A stretch of DNA of 13,146 nucleotides from Chitinophagales bacterium (lineage in GTDB: Bacteria > Bacteroidota > Bacteroidia > Chitinophagales > UBA2359), in contig JAHDIA010000083.1 in assembly GCA_020631035.1 (NCBI GenBank), positions 1 through 13,146 on the forward strand, in the 5' to 3' direction. The notes below the pieces were generated by a model. The model worked only from the letters and a program-made list of their open reading frames with translations, did not search any database and was not told where the DNA came from. The stretch's first letter is position 1. Each line of letters begins with the position of its first letter. Of the stretch, positions 1-7,547 are shown in pieces. Both the position numbers and the translations under genes were made by a program.

Positions 1-58
1 ATAGAACAAAAATTCATTGCCCAAAAACATCAATTTATTTAATTTACAGTGTACTCAG
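1..58 (+). repeat. Left arm of long inverted repeat flanking the window
   Basis: This AT-rich segment is the reverse complement of 13089-13145, with about 52 of 58 positions matching, five mismatches and one gap. The first 18 bases match without error, and an 11-bp run (AATTTATTTAA) near the middle is also exact. Base 1 pairs with base 13145, so the repeat may continue beyond the window. No transposase lies between the arms. It may be the terminal repeat of a large element, or simply two oppositely oriented members of a dispersed repeat family. Confidence 0.8.
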
Positions 59-83
59 AATAGGTTTTCAGACAGGTTCTAAG
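55..83 (+). repeat. 29-nt dispersed repeat, copy A
   Basis: This 29-nt stretch matches 5531-5559 in the same orientation at 27 of 29 positions; the differences are at 73 (C/T) and 81 (A/T). Its core is GGTTTTCAGAYAGGTTCT. It overlaps the inner end of the left inverted repeat and ends 27 nt before the receptor start codon, so it probably lies in that gene's leader or promoter region. It is followed directly by GCGTTCACCCAC (84-95), which resembles one end of the 99-bp repeat found elsewhere in the window (11 of 12); that short match could be chance. Confidence 0.75.
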
Positions 84-110
84 GCGTTCACCCACAATCA
101 TAGTTCACAA

Positions 111-2468
111 ATGAAAAAAACAATCATTGGATTTTTGCTCTTACTGAGTCTAAGCCTATCTGCTCAGTATTCCATTTCTGGAAGAGTGATTGAGGGGGAT
201 TCTCAAATGCCTCTAGATTATGCGACTGTAATTGCTAAATCTTCTATTGACAGTAGTTTGTTAGAAGGTACGACGACTACAGATGATGGATTATTTGAAC
301 TGAAAGTTCCCAGTGAAAATGTGTATTTAGAAATCAGTTTCATTGGTTTCGACACTGAAATTATAAAGGATATAAATTTCTCTAATAAGAATGTCTCTCT
401 TGGTGATATTGTACTTGGGGCAAACAAAGAAGTATTGGATGAAGTTGTGGTAACTGGTGAAAAATCTACTACAGAATTTAAATTAGACAAACGTGTATTC
501 AATGTGGGAACCGATTTGAGTACGACGGGGGCAAGTGCTTTGGAGGTTCTAAACAATGTTCCATCTGTGAATGTGAACATAGAAGGGGAAGTCTCTTTGA
601 GAGGGGCGAGTGGGGTACAAATCTTAATCAATGGCAAGCCCTCTATACTTGCAGATGAATCGAGCAATGCACTAGGAACCATTACTGCCGATATGATGGA
701 AAAAGTGGAGGTTATTACCAATCCCTCTGCTAAATATGAAGCGGAAGGAACTGCAGGAATCATCAATATAGTACTCAAGAAAAATGAAAAAAAGGGTGTC
801 AATGGCTCTGTATCGGTAAATACTGGATTGCCGCACAATCATAGTCTAGGTTTTAGCCTCAATAAGCGAACCGAAAAATTAAATATTTTCACCCAGTTTG
901 GAGTGGGTTATCGGGAACTACCTCAACATAGAGAAAACATAAATCGGGATAAGATTGCCAATACTGAGATTACTACTATAGGAACGGAATACAGAAACGA
1001 AAACTTTTACAATATTGTACTAGGGGCTGACTATTACATCAATCCCAACAATGTGCTTACCCTCTCTGGCAGCTTTGCCTATGAAATAGAAGACCAACCA
1101 TCTGAAACGACATTCACCTATTCAGAAAACCAAAATACTTTAAGTAGGTGGTCTAGGAATGAGGTGACAGAAGCGACCAATCCTAAGTTGCAATACGAAT
1201 TGCAATATAAAAGAGACTTTAAAGACCATAAAGAACACAAATTGCTGTTTAGTGCCATAGGCAATTATTTTGGCAAGGCGCAATCTTCAGATTTTATAAA
1301 TGAATTTAGCTTGGGTACAGACAATCAGTTTGACCAAAAAACAGCCACTACCTTTGATGGAGGTAAATTTACCTTTAATTTGGATTATACCAAACCATTT
1401 AAGAAACATTGGACATTTGAAACAGGTGCGCAATACCTCATCAATGATGTAAACAATGATTTTGAAGTACGCAACAAAAATTTGGATGGTGATTATATTT
1501 TAGACCTGGGTTTGACCAATGTTTTTGAATACAGCCAAGATGTTCTTGGGGTATACACAACAGGAGCGTATGAGGGAGCAATATGGGGTGTCAAACTGGG
1601 GCTACGGGTTGAGAATACTGATTTAAATACTCTATTGGTCAATACCGACGAAAAAAACAATCAAAACTTTACCAATCTTTTCCCTTCAGCACATGTGTCT
1701 TACAAACTTTCTGAGCGGATTTCCTTTCAAACAGGCTATTCCAGAAGAATATTTAGACCCAGGCTTTGGGATTTAAATCCATTTTTCAACATTAGAAACA
1801 ACTTTAGCATTCGAGCTGGAAACCCCAATTTGCTTCCAGAATTTACCGACAGTTACGAAGCAGGTGCAATTTTTATCTTTGATCAAATTTCTTTCAATAC
1901 CAATGTTTATCATCGTTACACAACTGAAAAAATTGAAAGGGTTTCGATTTTCAAAGAGGGCATTACTACTTGGATACCACAAAACATTGGAACCAATAAT
2001 GGAACAGGGCTAGAAGTGAATTTTAAATTTACACCAACTAAAAAAGTAGTCATCAATGGAGACGCCAATTACAATGTATTTGTAAGAAAGGGGAGCTTCA
2101 ATTCCCAAAACTTTGACTTTAGTGCAGATCAGTGGTTTGGGAAACTTTCTGCCAAGTACAAAATCTCCAAAAAACTGGATGCAGAACTTACCGCCAATTA
2201 CGAATCTGAAGTTCAGACGATTCAGGGAATACAAGCATACAACCTATTTGCTGACTTTGGTTTGAAATACAAAATACTGGATGGCAAAGGCGTATTCAAT
2301 TTGAGTATTAGAGATATTTTTGCCTCTAGACGTAGACAGATCACGATAGACAGAGATGACTTTTATATTTACTCTTTTGGTCAAAGAGGCCGCTTTGTAA
2401 CGCTTGGATTTAGCTATGGATTTGGCAAAGGTGAAGCCATGCAATACTCTGGTCGCCGAAGAAGATAG
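111..2468 (+). CDS. TonB-dependent outer-membrane receptor (outer-membrane beta-barrel family)
   Basis: This 785-aa protein is a TonB-dependent receptor-like outer-membrane barrel, expected to import a ligand energised by TonB-ExbBD. Residues 1-18 form a signal peptide (KK, a Leu-rich core, cleavage near SLSA/QY). Residues 21-103 resemble the carboxypeptidase-regulatory-like Ig domain (SGRVIEGD, then FIGFDTEII). The linker DEVVVTGEK (110-118) leads into the plug at about 125-225, with SLRGASGVQILINGKPS and a VEVITNPSAKYEAEGTAGI segment typical of the family. The rest is alternating beta-strand barrel, rich in aromatic residues. The C-terminus is GRRRR rather than an aromatic residue, after a likely last strand FVTLGFSYGFG. 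No susD-like gene follows, so the substrate is unknown and a glycan role is not supported. The start fits the signal peptide; no Shine-Dalgarno sequence is obvious. Confidence 0.93.
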   Translation: MKKTIIGFLLLLSLSLSAQYSISGRVIEGDSQMPLDYATVIAKSSIDSSLLEGTTTTDDGLFELKVPSENVYLEISFIGFDTEIIKDINFSNKNVSLGDIVLGANKEVLDEVVVTGEKSTTEFKLDKRVFNVGTDLSTTGASALEVLNNVPSVNVNIEGEVSLRGASGVQILINGKPSILADESSNALGTITADMMEKVEVITNPSAKYEAEGTAGIINIVLKKNEKKGVNGSVSVNTGLPHNHSLGFSLNKRTEKLNIFTQFGVGYRELPQHRENINRDKIANTEITTIGTEYRNENFYNIVLGADYYINPNNVLTLSGSFAYEIEDQPSETTFTYSENQNTLSRWSRNEVTEATNPKLQYELQYKRDFKDHKEHKLLFSAIGNYFGKAQSSDFINEFSLGTDNQFDQKTATTFDGGKFTFNLDYTKPFKKHWTFETGAQYLINDVNNDFEVRNKNLDGDYILDLGLTNVFEYSQDVLGVYTTGAYEGAIWGVKLGLRVENTDLNTLLVNTDEKNNQNFTNLFPSAHVSYKLSERISFQTGYSRRIFRPRLWDLNPFFNIRNNFSIRAGNPNLLPEFTDSYEAGAIFIFDQISFNTNVYHRYTTEKIERVSIFKEGITTWIPQNIGTNNGTGLEVNFKFTPTKKVVINGDANYNVFVRKGSFNSQNFDFSADQWFGKLSAKYKISKKLDAELTANYESEVQTIQGIQAYNLFADFGLKYKILDGKGVFNLSIRDIFASRRRQITIDRDDFYIYSFGQRGRFVTLGFSYGFGKGEAMQYSGRRRR

Positions 2469-3194
2469 TGCAAAAGCACAAATTCCGAACATACTCTCAC
2501 ACTAATTTTACAATTACATTTTTTCTTGATTCAAAAACACCTCTATTTTAAGCAAAGCAAGAATAACATTGATTTTATTTTCTAGTAGTCATCCCAGCCC
2601 AAAAAAATGTAAATATGTTTAGAATGGTATATGTGTATGTTTGTTAGTGATTGATATACAGTGATTTATGGATATTGAAAGTAGCTAAGGAAGGGTCGGT
2701 TTAGCCGAAAACTGTACCAACACAAATAAACAAAGGTCGTATAGTAGTTTATTGTAATTATTTAAATCAACTAATATGAACTCACTATACCTAGAACAAT
2801 GCATTTATACATATTTACATTGCTTGTCAGATAGATCACGAATATTCTAAGTATCATAGGTTTTAAAGAGGATTGAATAAATTTGGTGTGCGATATAATA
2901 TTTAAAATTTCATTTCTCAAATTGGTTACTTTATATACTAGAATTAAACGAATTTTCCTACACTCTCAAAGATTGAAATTAAGTGTATTTATTGAAGTTC
3001 CCATCTGTATAAGAACGTAGTTGTTTTCGTTCTTAGATACTAAGTGTGAAAACGTGAATAGGCAACGATTCAGTTGTCTTTATTTCATTGGGATTTTACA
3101 ATGGTACCTTTGGGTTTTTGCTTGTCACATTCATCACACTTTCTGTCAACAAAAATATTATTTTATATTGGAATATCTATTAAAACATTGCCAA
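2469..3194. other. Gene-free region between receptor and DUF11 protein genes
   Basis: This AT-rich stretch of about 725 bases has no convincing ORF on either strand. A tiny GTGC-AAAA-GCAC hairpin lies right at the receptor stop codon (around 2468-2479) but has no T-tract, so I do not call it a terminator. A small TCGG/CCGA hairpin lies at 2696-2708. The reading frame of the downstream gene is open from a TTG at 3021, but 3021-3194 is better read as 5' untranslated leader than coding sequence. I see nothing else recognisable here. Confidence 0.6.
3105..3112 (+). promoter_or_regulatory. Candidate Bacteroidota -7 element for the DUF11 protein gene
   Basis: TACCTTTG is an exact match to the Bacteroidota -7 pattern TAnnTTTG. 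It lies about 82 nt before the preferred ATG at 3195, a sensible leader length. No TTTG/TTG is at the ideal distance upstream; the nearest, at 3088-3090, is too close, so the call is weak. If correct, transcription starts after the TTG at 3021, which supports the later start codon. Confidence 0.35.
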
Positions 3195-5468
3195 ATGTTA
3201 AGAAACGTAATTAATTTATTGATAAGTGTACTCGTATTGAGTTTCATAAGTTTTTCAATTTATGCACAAGATTGTACTTGTACGGAATTTATTTACCTTA
3301 ATGACGTAAATGGAGGAGGAGCCATTCATAAAGTGCGTGTCAATTCTGATGGAACCTTAACCGAAATAGGCTCACCTTGGTATCCAGGAAGTGGGGTGAG
3401 TGAATTGTCTTCGCCACACGGTTTGGGTACAGATTTAAATGGCTATTTATACATTGGGGCAAGTGCTGACCCTGGTGGTGATATTCGAAAACTAGATTGT
3501 GAGGGAAATCTCTTTCCTACTTCGGACTTTGTGATTCCAGATATCGGTCCTCGTAATGTTACCTCTATTGGTAATATACTTTATACAAATGGCCAACCAG
3601 ATACAAATTTTGAAGAAATGGCGATCTATGCTTTTGATTTGTGTACGGGCGAAGAAATAGGGTACGTCCAATTGGATACTACAGGTATGACTTGGACAAA
3701 TGACTGGGGATTGCACATTGACGACGACGGTACTTTTTATGCAACCAACTCCCTACAAAATCAGAATGTCCCCAAGGCAATTTATAAATTTACTCCAACA
3801 GATGCCGACTTTGTAAACAATACTGTTTTTCCTCCATTGGTTACCTCTATTGGTGGAGACAATGTCATCAATGTAGGGGAAATGGAGCTACCTGATGAGC
3901 ATGGTATTATGGGGATTACCACAGATGCCGATGGCAATATCTATGTGGTTATAGGGCGATTCACAGCCAATGCTACCAATCCTGCACGAACAAAAATAAT
4001 GAAGTATGATCCCAATGGGGCATTTATATCAGAAACAGCTTGGGATGACGCAGACGACGGGAACAATCCTGATGGTACAGGAGGTGGTGGCTGGTACCAA
4101 TCAGTAGGGATTGTTTACAGCGAAACCCTTGACAATATATTTGTATCTTCTGGTTCCATTAATGATGGATGCATCTCACAATTTGATACCGATTTAAATT
4201 TTATTGCTTCTTATCTTCCAAGTGCAGATGGAGGAGGAAAAGGCATCGGGATCTTAAAAGAGTGCTGTCCCAATCCTTCCACTTTGGTCATAGATACCCT
4301 CTTGTGTGATTTGACTTATCCAACCGATTTGTTCCTACAAGATCTTATCAATTGTGATGGGATTATTTGTGAGGGACAATGGACACCAGACCCCGCCAAC
4401 ACAGGTATGGTTTTTAATGATTGTAACAATTCTGTTACCATCAGTGGAGATCAAGCTTGTGGAACATTTACTTTGTTTTCTGATGGCTCAAGTGCTTTGT
4501 CGCAATGTGGGCAATTTTCTATAACTGTAAATATCGAAACTGCCATTACCCCAACTATAAGTGTAACAGGAGACCAAAACTTTTGTCCTGGTGATGTCCC
4601 AACAGATTTGGTTGCCACTTCCAATGGAGTGAATTCTACTTACCAATGGCAAATGAGTAGCACTTCTTGTACTGGACCTTGGACAGACATTGCAGGAGCG
4701 ACCTCGACTACCTACACGCCACCCAATACATTAACATCAACCACTTATTATCAAGTAATTGCAAGCGAAGCAGGTGGTTGCGCCACAGGAAGTTGTGATG
4801 CTATCAGTGACTGTGTGACCATTACAGTCGAAAATTGTGTTAACTATGCGGCCCGCCTTAGCAAATCTGTAAGTCCCTCAACTGCCTCTATCGGGTCTAC
4901 GGTCACCTACACCATCATAGTCGAAAACGAAGGCGATGCGGTAACTGGAGCAGTCGTAAGTGATCCCTTAGCGACAGGCTTAAGTTATGGAGGAAGTTAT
5001 ACCGCCACTACAGGAACCTATGACGGAACCAATTGGACCATTGGCAATATGGCAGCAGGACAAATAGACTCGATTCAAATTACCGCTACAGTAACCGCAG
5101 ATGGAGTCATCACCAACACCGCTACATTGAGCATCAACGAAATCGAAGACAATATAACCAACAATACCGATGAGGTTTGCATTTCGGTTCCCATCTCAGT
5201 TTGTGACAGTGATACAATCAATATAGACATCATGGCCGAAGCGGGATATACCAATTACCAATGGTACAAAGATGGTGTTGCCATAGTAGGAGCGACTGCC
5301 CAAATTTACACAGCGACCGAAGCAGGAACCTATACTTATACAGTAGATGGAGCAGGACCATCAGGAGACTGTATGGGGGAATTGTGTTGTCCAGTCATTA
5401 TAGAGGTCGTATCCTGTTGTCCTCCTACCCAGTGTTTACCCATAAGTATAACCATAAATAGACAATAA
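3195..5468 (+). CDS. Secreted cell-surface protein with N-terminal propeller-like region, Ig-like repeats and DUF11 domain
   Basis: The 757-aa product starts at ATG 3195, because only then does a classic signal peptide sit at the N-terminus (MLRNVINLLISVLVLSFISF, cleavage near IYA/QDC). Residues 28-355 look like a beta-propeller/SMP-30-type fold, with repeated blade-like elements such as ADGNIYVVIG and LNGYLYIGAS. Residues 356-447 are a Cys-rich linker. An Ig/PKD-like region follows (452-547, with TYQWQ), then a DUF11 domain (about 552-663, with TYTIIVENEGDAVTGAVVSD and NTATL), then another Ig-like region (about 670-738, with YQWYKDG). It ends CCPPTQCLPISITINRQ. No T9SS type A sorting domain is visible, so how it is retained on or released from the surface is unclear. 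The likely role is adhesion or surface display; no catalytic motif was recognised. A strong terminator follows 129 nt after the stop. Confidence 0.88.
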   Translation: MLRNVINLLISVLVLSFISFSIYAQDCTCTEFIYLNDVNGGGAIHKVRVNSDGTLTEIGSPWYPGSGVSELSSPHGLGTDLNGYLYIGASADPGGDIRKLDCEGNLFPTSDFVIPDIGPRNVTSIGNILYTNGQPDTNFEEMAIYAFDLCTGEEIGYVQLDTTGMTWTNDWGLHIDDDGTFYATNSLQNQNVPKAIYKFTPTDADFVNNTVFPPLVTSIGGDNVINVGEMELPDEHGIMGITTDADGNIYVVIGRFTANATNPARTKIMKYDPNGAFISETAWDDADDGNNPDGTGGGGWYQSVGIVYSETLDNIFVSSGSINDGCISQFDTDLNFIASYLPSADGGGKGIGILKECCPNPSTLVIDTLLCDLTYPTDLFLQDLINCDGIICEGQWTPDPANTGMVFNDCNNSVTISGDQACGTFTLFSDGSSALSQCGQFSITVNIETAITPTISVTGDQNFCPGDVPTDLVATSNGVNSTYQWQMSSTSCTGPWTDIAGATSTTYTPPNTLTSTTYYQVIASEAGGCATGSCDAISDCVTITVENCVNYAARLSKSVSPSTASIGSTVTYTIIVENEGDAVTGAVVSDPLATGLSYGGSYTATTGTYDGTNWTIGNMAAGQIDSIQITATVTADGVITNTATLSINEIEDNITNNTDEVCISVPISVCDSDTINIDIMAEAGYTNYQWYKDGVAIVGATAQIYTATEAGTYTYTVDGAGPSGDCMGELCCPVIIEVVSCCPPTQCLPISITINRQ

Positions 5469-5477
5469 GTTTTTAAG

Positions 5478-5551
5478 CTATCTGAAAACCCTTTGCTGTT
5501 CTATGAATTTGTTTTTTGAACCAGTACTGTTCAGAATAGGTTTTCAGATAG
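5478..5551. repeat. 13-bp inverted repeat after the DUF11 gene
   Basis: CTATCTGAAAACC at 5478-5490 is the exact reverse complement of GGTTTTCAGATAG at 5539-5551. The 48-nt gap is long for a terminator, and no T-tract follows the right arm. The right arm is the core of the 29-nt repeat copy B, so the left arm is best read as an inverted, partial third copy of that family. Confidence 0.7.
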
Positions 5552-5559
5552 GTTCTTAG
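5531..5559 (+). repeat. 29-nt dispersed repeat, copy B
   Basis: This copy matches 27 of 29 positions of copy A (55-83), in the same orientation. Both copies have GTACT just upstream (5524-5528 here), with a 2-nt length difference between that motif and the repeat. It lies in non-coding sequence between the DUF11 gene and its terminator. The AT-rich arm that precedes copy A is absent here, so the 29-nt unit and the edge inverted repeat are separable. Confidence 0.75.
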
Positions 5560-5596
5560 ATTTTTATAGCATTTAGATTTATTATTGCTGTTTTAT

Positions 5597-5632
5597 ACCA
5601 TTGTTTGTATGCTTGCAAACAATGGTTTTTTT
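5597..5632 (+). terminator. Strong intrinsic terminator for the DUF11 protein gene
   Basis: A perfect 11-bp stem (ACCATTGTTTG paired with CAAACAATGGT) closes an 8-nt loop and runs straight into seven T residues on the + strand. The reverse strand has no matching T-tract, so it should terminate only rightward transcription from the gene ending at 5468, not the converging gene on the - strand. Confidence 0.88.
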
Positions 5633-5731
5633 ATGGTGCAACGTTCGTGTTCCATGGCTACATTTAACCTGGTTAGCCAACGCATGCTTCCTACTTCGTA
5701 CAAGCGTTCATCCACCCGCAACATCCTACGC
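5633..5731 (-). repeat. 99-bp dispersed repeat, copy 1
   Basis: These 99 bases align without gaps to the reverse complement of 9141-9239, with about 71 of 99 identical. The best-kept parts are both ends, including CATCCACCCGC and CATCCTACGC, and a central GGCTACATT block. On the - strand the repeat starts 3 nt past the stop codon (5735-5737) of the leftward gene, reading AAAAAGCGTAGGATG. The flanking AAGCGT/ACGCTT can pair across the conserved end. The uneven conservation without indels suggests a constrained or recently spread unit; it does not look coding. Confidence 0.8.
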
Positions 5732-5734
5732 TTT

Positions 5735-7201
5735 TTAGGCATTAATTTTTCGACTTACCCACATTTGTAATATTGTTAAGTCATAAAAATTTACATTGTA
5801 ATCTTCTTCTTGCTTGAACAACTGCGCAAGCAATTCTAAGTATTTCTGTTCACTTTTTTCATTATTAAAATAGCGTAATAATATACTGGCAGCCTCTTTT
5901 AGTAGTGGATGAGCAGCGTCATTTTTGGTCAATTTTCTTTTTAAAGACAATGCTTTGCTTTTTGCCAATTGAATATTTTGAGTTTCATAATAACAAAGTA
6001 TTTCGATGACCATTGTTTCGATATAAAAAAAATTTTCTAGAGTAATTTTATCAGTAAGGTGAATGCGAAGTACTGTATCTAATGCTTTTGTATATAAATT
6101 CATTTTGAAAAAATAGGTTGCTAGAGAAGCCAATAGCCCATGTTGGTGATGCTTGTCCATTTTAATATTGGGATTTGCCAAATCTGTATCTAATTCTTTG
6201 AAAAATGAATCAGGAGGATTGATGTGGTCGTGGTGGTAATAAAACTCTATTTCTCCTATATATCGCCAGTAGAGATAGGTCGTTTTTTGTTCTGGATGTT
6301 TGTTTAATAAATCAATAAATTCAGACATCGTATTGTGGTAGCGATTGGAATGGGGATCACTGGCATAAAAGATAACCAAGTTTGCATATATTCCACATTT
6401 GGTATCAAGAGAATCTTTAAAGGGTGGCGTGGTCGTTATTTTCTTAATTTTTTCGAGTGTTTCAATGTTTTTTTGCTTGTCTTTTATGGCTATGTATATA
6501 AGAGATAAGATGGCATAATATTCGTACTGAATTACAGATATTTTTAAAGAATCTCTCAATGGCTCTAAGTCTTTTTTTAGTATTTGAGTGAGACTTGCTT
6601 CAATCAATTTTGGGTTTTTTTCTTTAGAATATATAATTTGTAGAACCTTGTACTTTAGAAAAGACAATCTTGTTTGTAGCTGGAGTAAATCAACGTAATT
6701 CAAAGATTCCTCAAAGTATGTTTCGTTTTCTTTTTGGAGTTTGGGAGACAGTTGACCACATTTGGCATTGAGGTATACTAATCCCTCATTGATTGATAGG
6801 AGTAGAAGCAAGTCTTCGTTTTCAGTAGCTTCCTTTTTTAATTTAAGTAATTTTTGTCTTGCTAGGTCAAATTGACTTTTTTTTATCAAGACTTTTACAA
6901 AACTCAGTTGTTCATACTGATCTATTGATTTGATTTTCTTTTTATGATATAAAAGCAAAGAAGTGCAAATATTGTCTACGAGATATTTTGTTAATTTGCT
7001 AATGTTTTTTTTAGGTAATGCATTTTTTATTTTTTTGTCCAATTGTTCTTTGTCAAATACTTTCTGATCCAAGATGTCAAACAAAGTGATGTATTGAAGT
7101 TGTTCATTCCGATTAAATTGTTGTGATTGGACTTTGAAAAAACGCTTTTCTGTTTTCGTCATAGATAGAATCAACTGGTATAAAGTTGCTGTGTTATTCA
7201 T
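5735..7201 (-). CDS. Uncharacterised 488-aa protein, probably an alpha-helical (TPR-like) repeat protein
   Basis: I do not assign a function. The 488-aa product has no signal peptide and no membrane segment, so it is probably cytoplasmic. It begins MNNTATLYQLILSMTKTEKR and is rich in Lys, Leu, Ile and Glu. Nearly all of it reads as amphipathic helix pairs (for example FDLARQKLLKLKKEA at about 115-129, and LYTKALDTVLRIHLTDKI in the last third), suggesting an alpha-solenoid of the TPR type. The N-terminal LYQLI...TKTEKRFFK pattern resembles hypothetical proteins I associate with Bacteroidota; this is from memory and unverified. It is monocistronic, convergent with the DUF11 gene and divergent from the AhpD-like gene. 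No T-tract terminator was found; the 99-bp repeat begins directly behind its stop codon. ATG at 7201 is the natural start. Confidence 0.8.
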   Translation of the reverse strand: MNNTATLYQLILSMTKTEKRFFKVQSQQFNRNEQLQYITLFDILDQKVFDKEQLDKKIKNALPKKNISKLTKYLVDNICTSLLLYHKKKIKSIDQYEQLSFVKVLIKKSQFDLARQKLLKLKKEATENEDLLLLLSINEGLVYLNAKCGQLSPKLQKENETYFEESLNYVDLLQLQTRLSFLKYKVLQIIYSKEKNPKLIEASLTQILKKDLEPLRDSLKISVIQYEYYAILSLIYIAIKDKQKNIETLEKIKKITTTPPFKDSLDTKCGIYANLVIFYASDPHSNRYHNTMSEFIDLLNKHPEQKTTYLYWRYIGEIEFYYHHDHINPPDSFFKELDTDLANPNIKMDKHHQHGLLASLATYFFKMNLYTKALDTVLRIHLTDKITLENFFYIETMVIEILCYYETQNIQLAKSKALSLKRKLTKNDAAHPLLKEAASILLRYFNNEKSEQKYLELLAQLFKQEEDYNVNFYDLTILQMWVSRKINA

Positions 7202-7547
7202 TTTACCAAATTAGTATTTAGAATTTACAAATCAATATTATGACCCATTTTTTGTAATATATGTCTGTGCTTAGAAAGGTATGTGTGTGTGGCTTTAACT
7301 GTATGTTTTTTAAGTGATTACATATTTGAGTACTGTTTTAGGAATTGTCAAATTAAGTTGAAAATGTGTGCCCAAATTAATACAAAATTACCTTCCTAAA
7401 CCTAAGCACTATTATTCGCTACATCCTACACTTTTTGCCAATAAGGGAAAAATTGTCAAATCATCGGGAATATTAGCCTAACCATAGAACCCAAAACTGC
7501 CTCATCTTTGTATCATATTATTTAATAACAATTTAAAACTTACAAAA
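7202..7547. other. Divergent intergenic region upstream of the helical protein and AhpD-like genes
   Basis: This 346-nt AT-rich region should hold promoters for both divergent genes. CATCTTTG at 7503-7510 is one mismatch from the Bacteroidota -7 pattern and lies 37 nt before the AhpD-like start, but no -33 element is at the right spacing. A GT-rich run (TATGTGTGTGTGG, near 7280-7292) is present. A fragment of the 99-bp repeat lies at 7417-7436. No ORF looks real. Confidence 0.5.
7417..7436 (-). repeat. Fragment of the 99-bp repeat end
   Basis: CGCTACATCCTAC followed by A and CTTTTT matches the conserved end of the 99-bp repeat at about 19 of 20 positions; its first 13 bases are identical to the reverse complement of the copy at 9141-9239. 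No further similarity to the other 79 bases was seen to the left, so it is a relic or an independent short terminus. Unlike the full copies it is not next to a stop codon. Confidence 0.5.

Noticed and set aside
218..838. 206-aa ORF on the - strand inside the receptor gene
   Set aside because: It lies wholly antisense to a well-supported receptor and has low-complexity Ser/Thr-rich composition typical of a shadow frame.
2613..2670. Similarity to 7265-7325 (both TTAGAA, GGTAT, GT-rich, then AGTGATT)
   Set aside because: Only about 18 of 22 bases match at best in low-complexity GT/AT sequence and spacing differs; it could be chance.
3021..3194. N-terminal extension of the DUF11 protein from a TTG start
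   Set aside because: The extra 58 residues do not resemble an export signal and would bury the clear signal peptide that starts at ATG 3195; a candidate promoter also lies inside this stretch.
111..5468. Polysaccharide-utilisation locus (SusC/SusD pair)
   Set aside because: The second protein is not SusD-like, the genes are 726 nt apart, and no carbohydrate-active enzyme is present.
5478..5551. Terminator formed by the 13-bp inverted repeat
   Set aside because: The 48-nt loop is too long and no T-tract follows; a much better terminator lies at 5597-5632.
5585..5770. 61-aa ORF on the + strand
   Set aside because: It runs through the terminator hairpin, the 99-bp repeat and the end of the opposing gene, so it is explained by repeat sequence.
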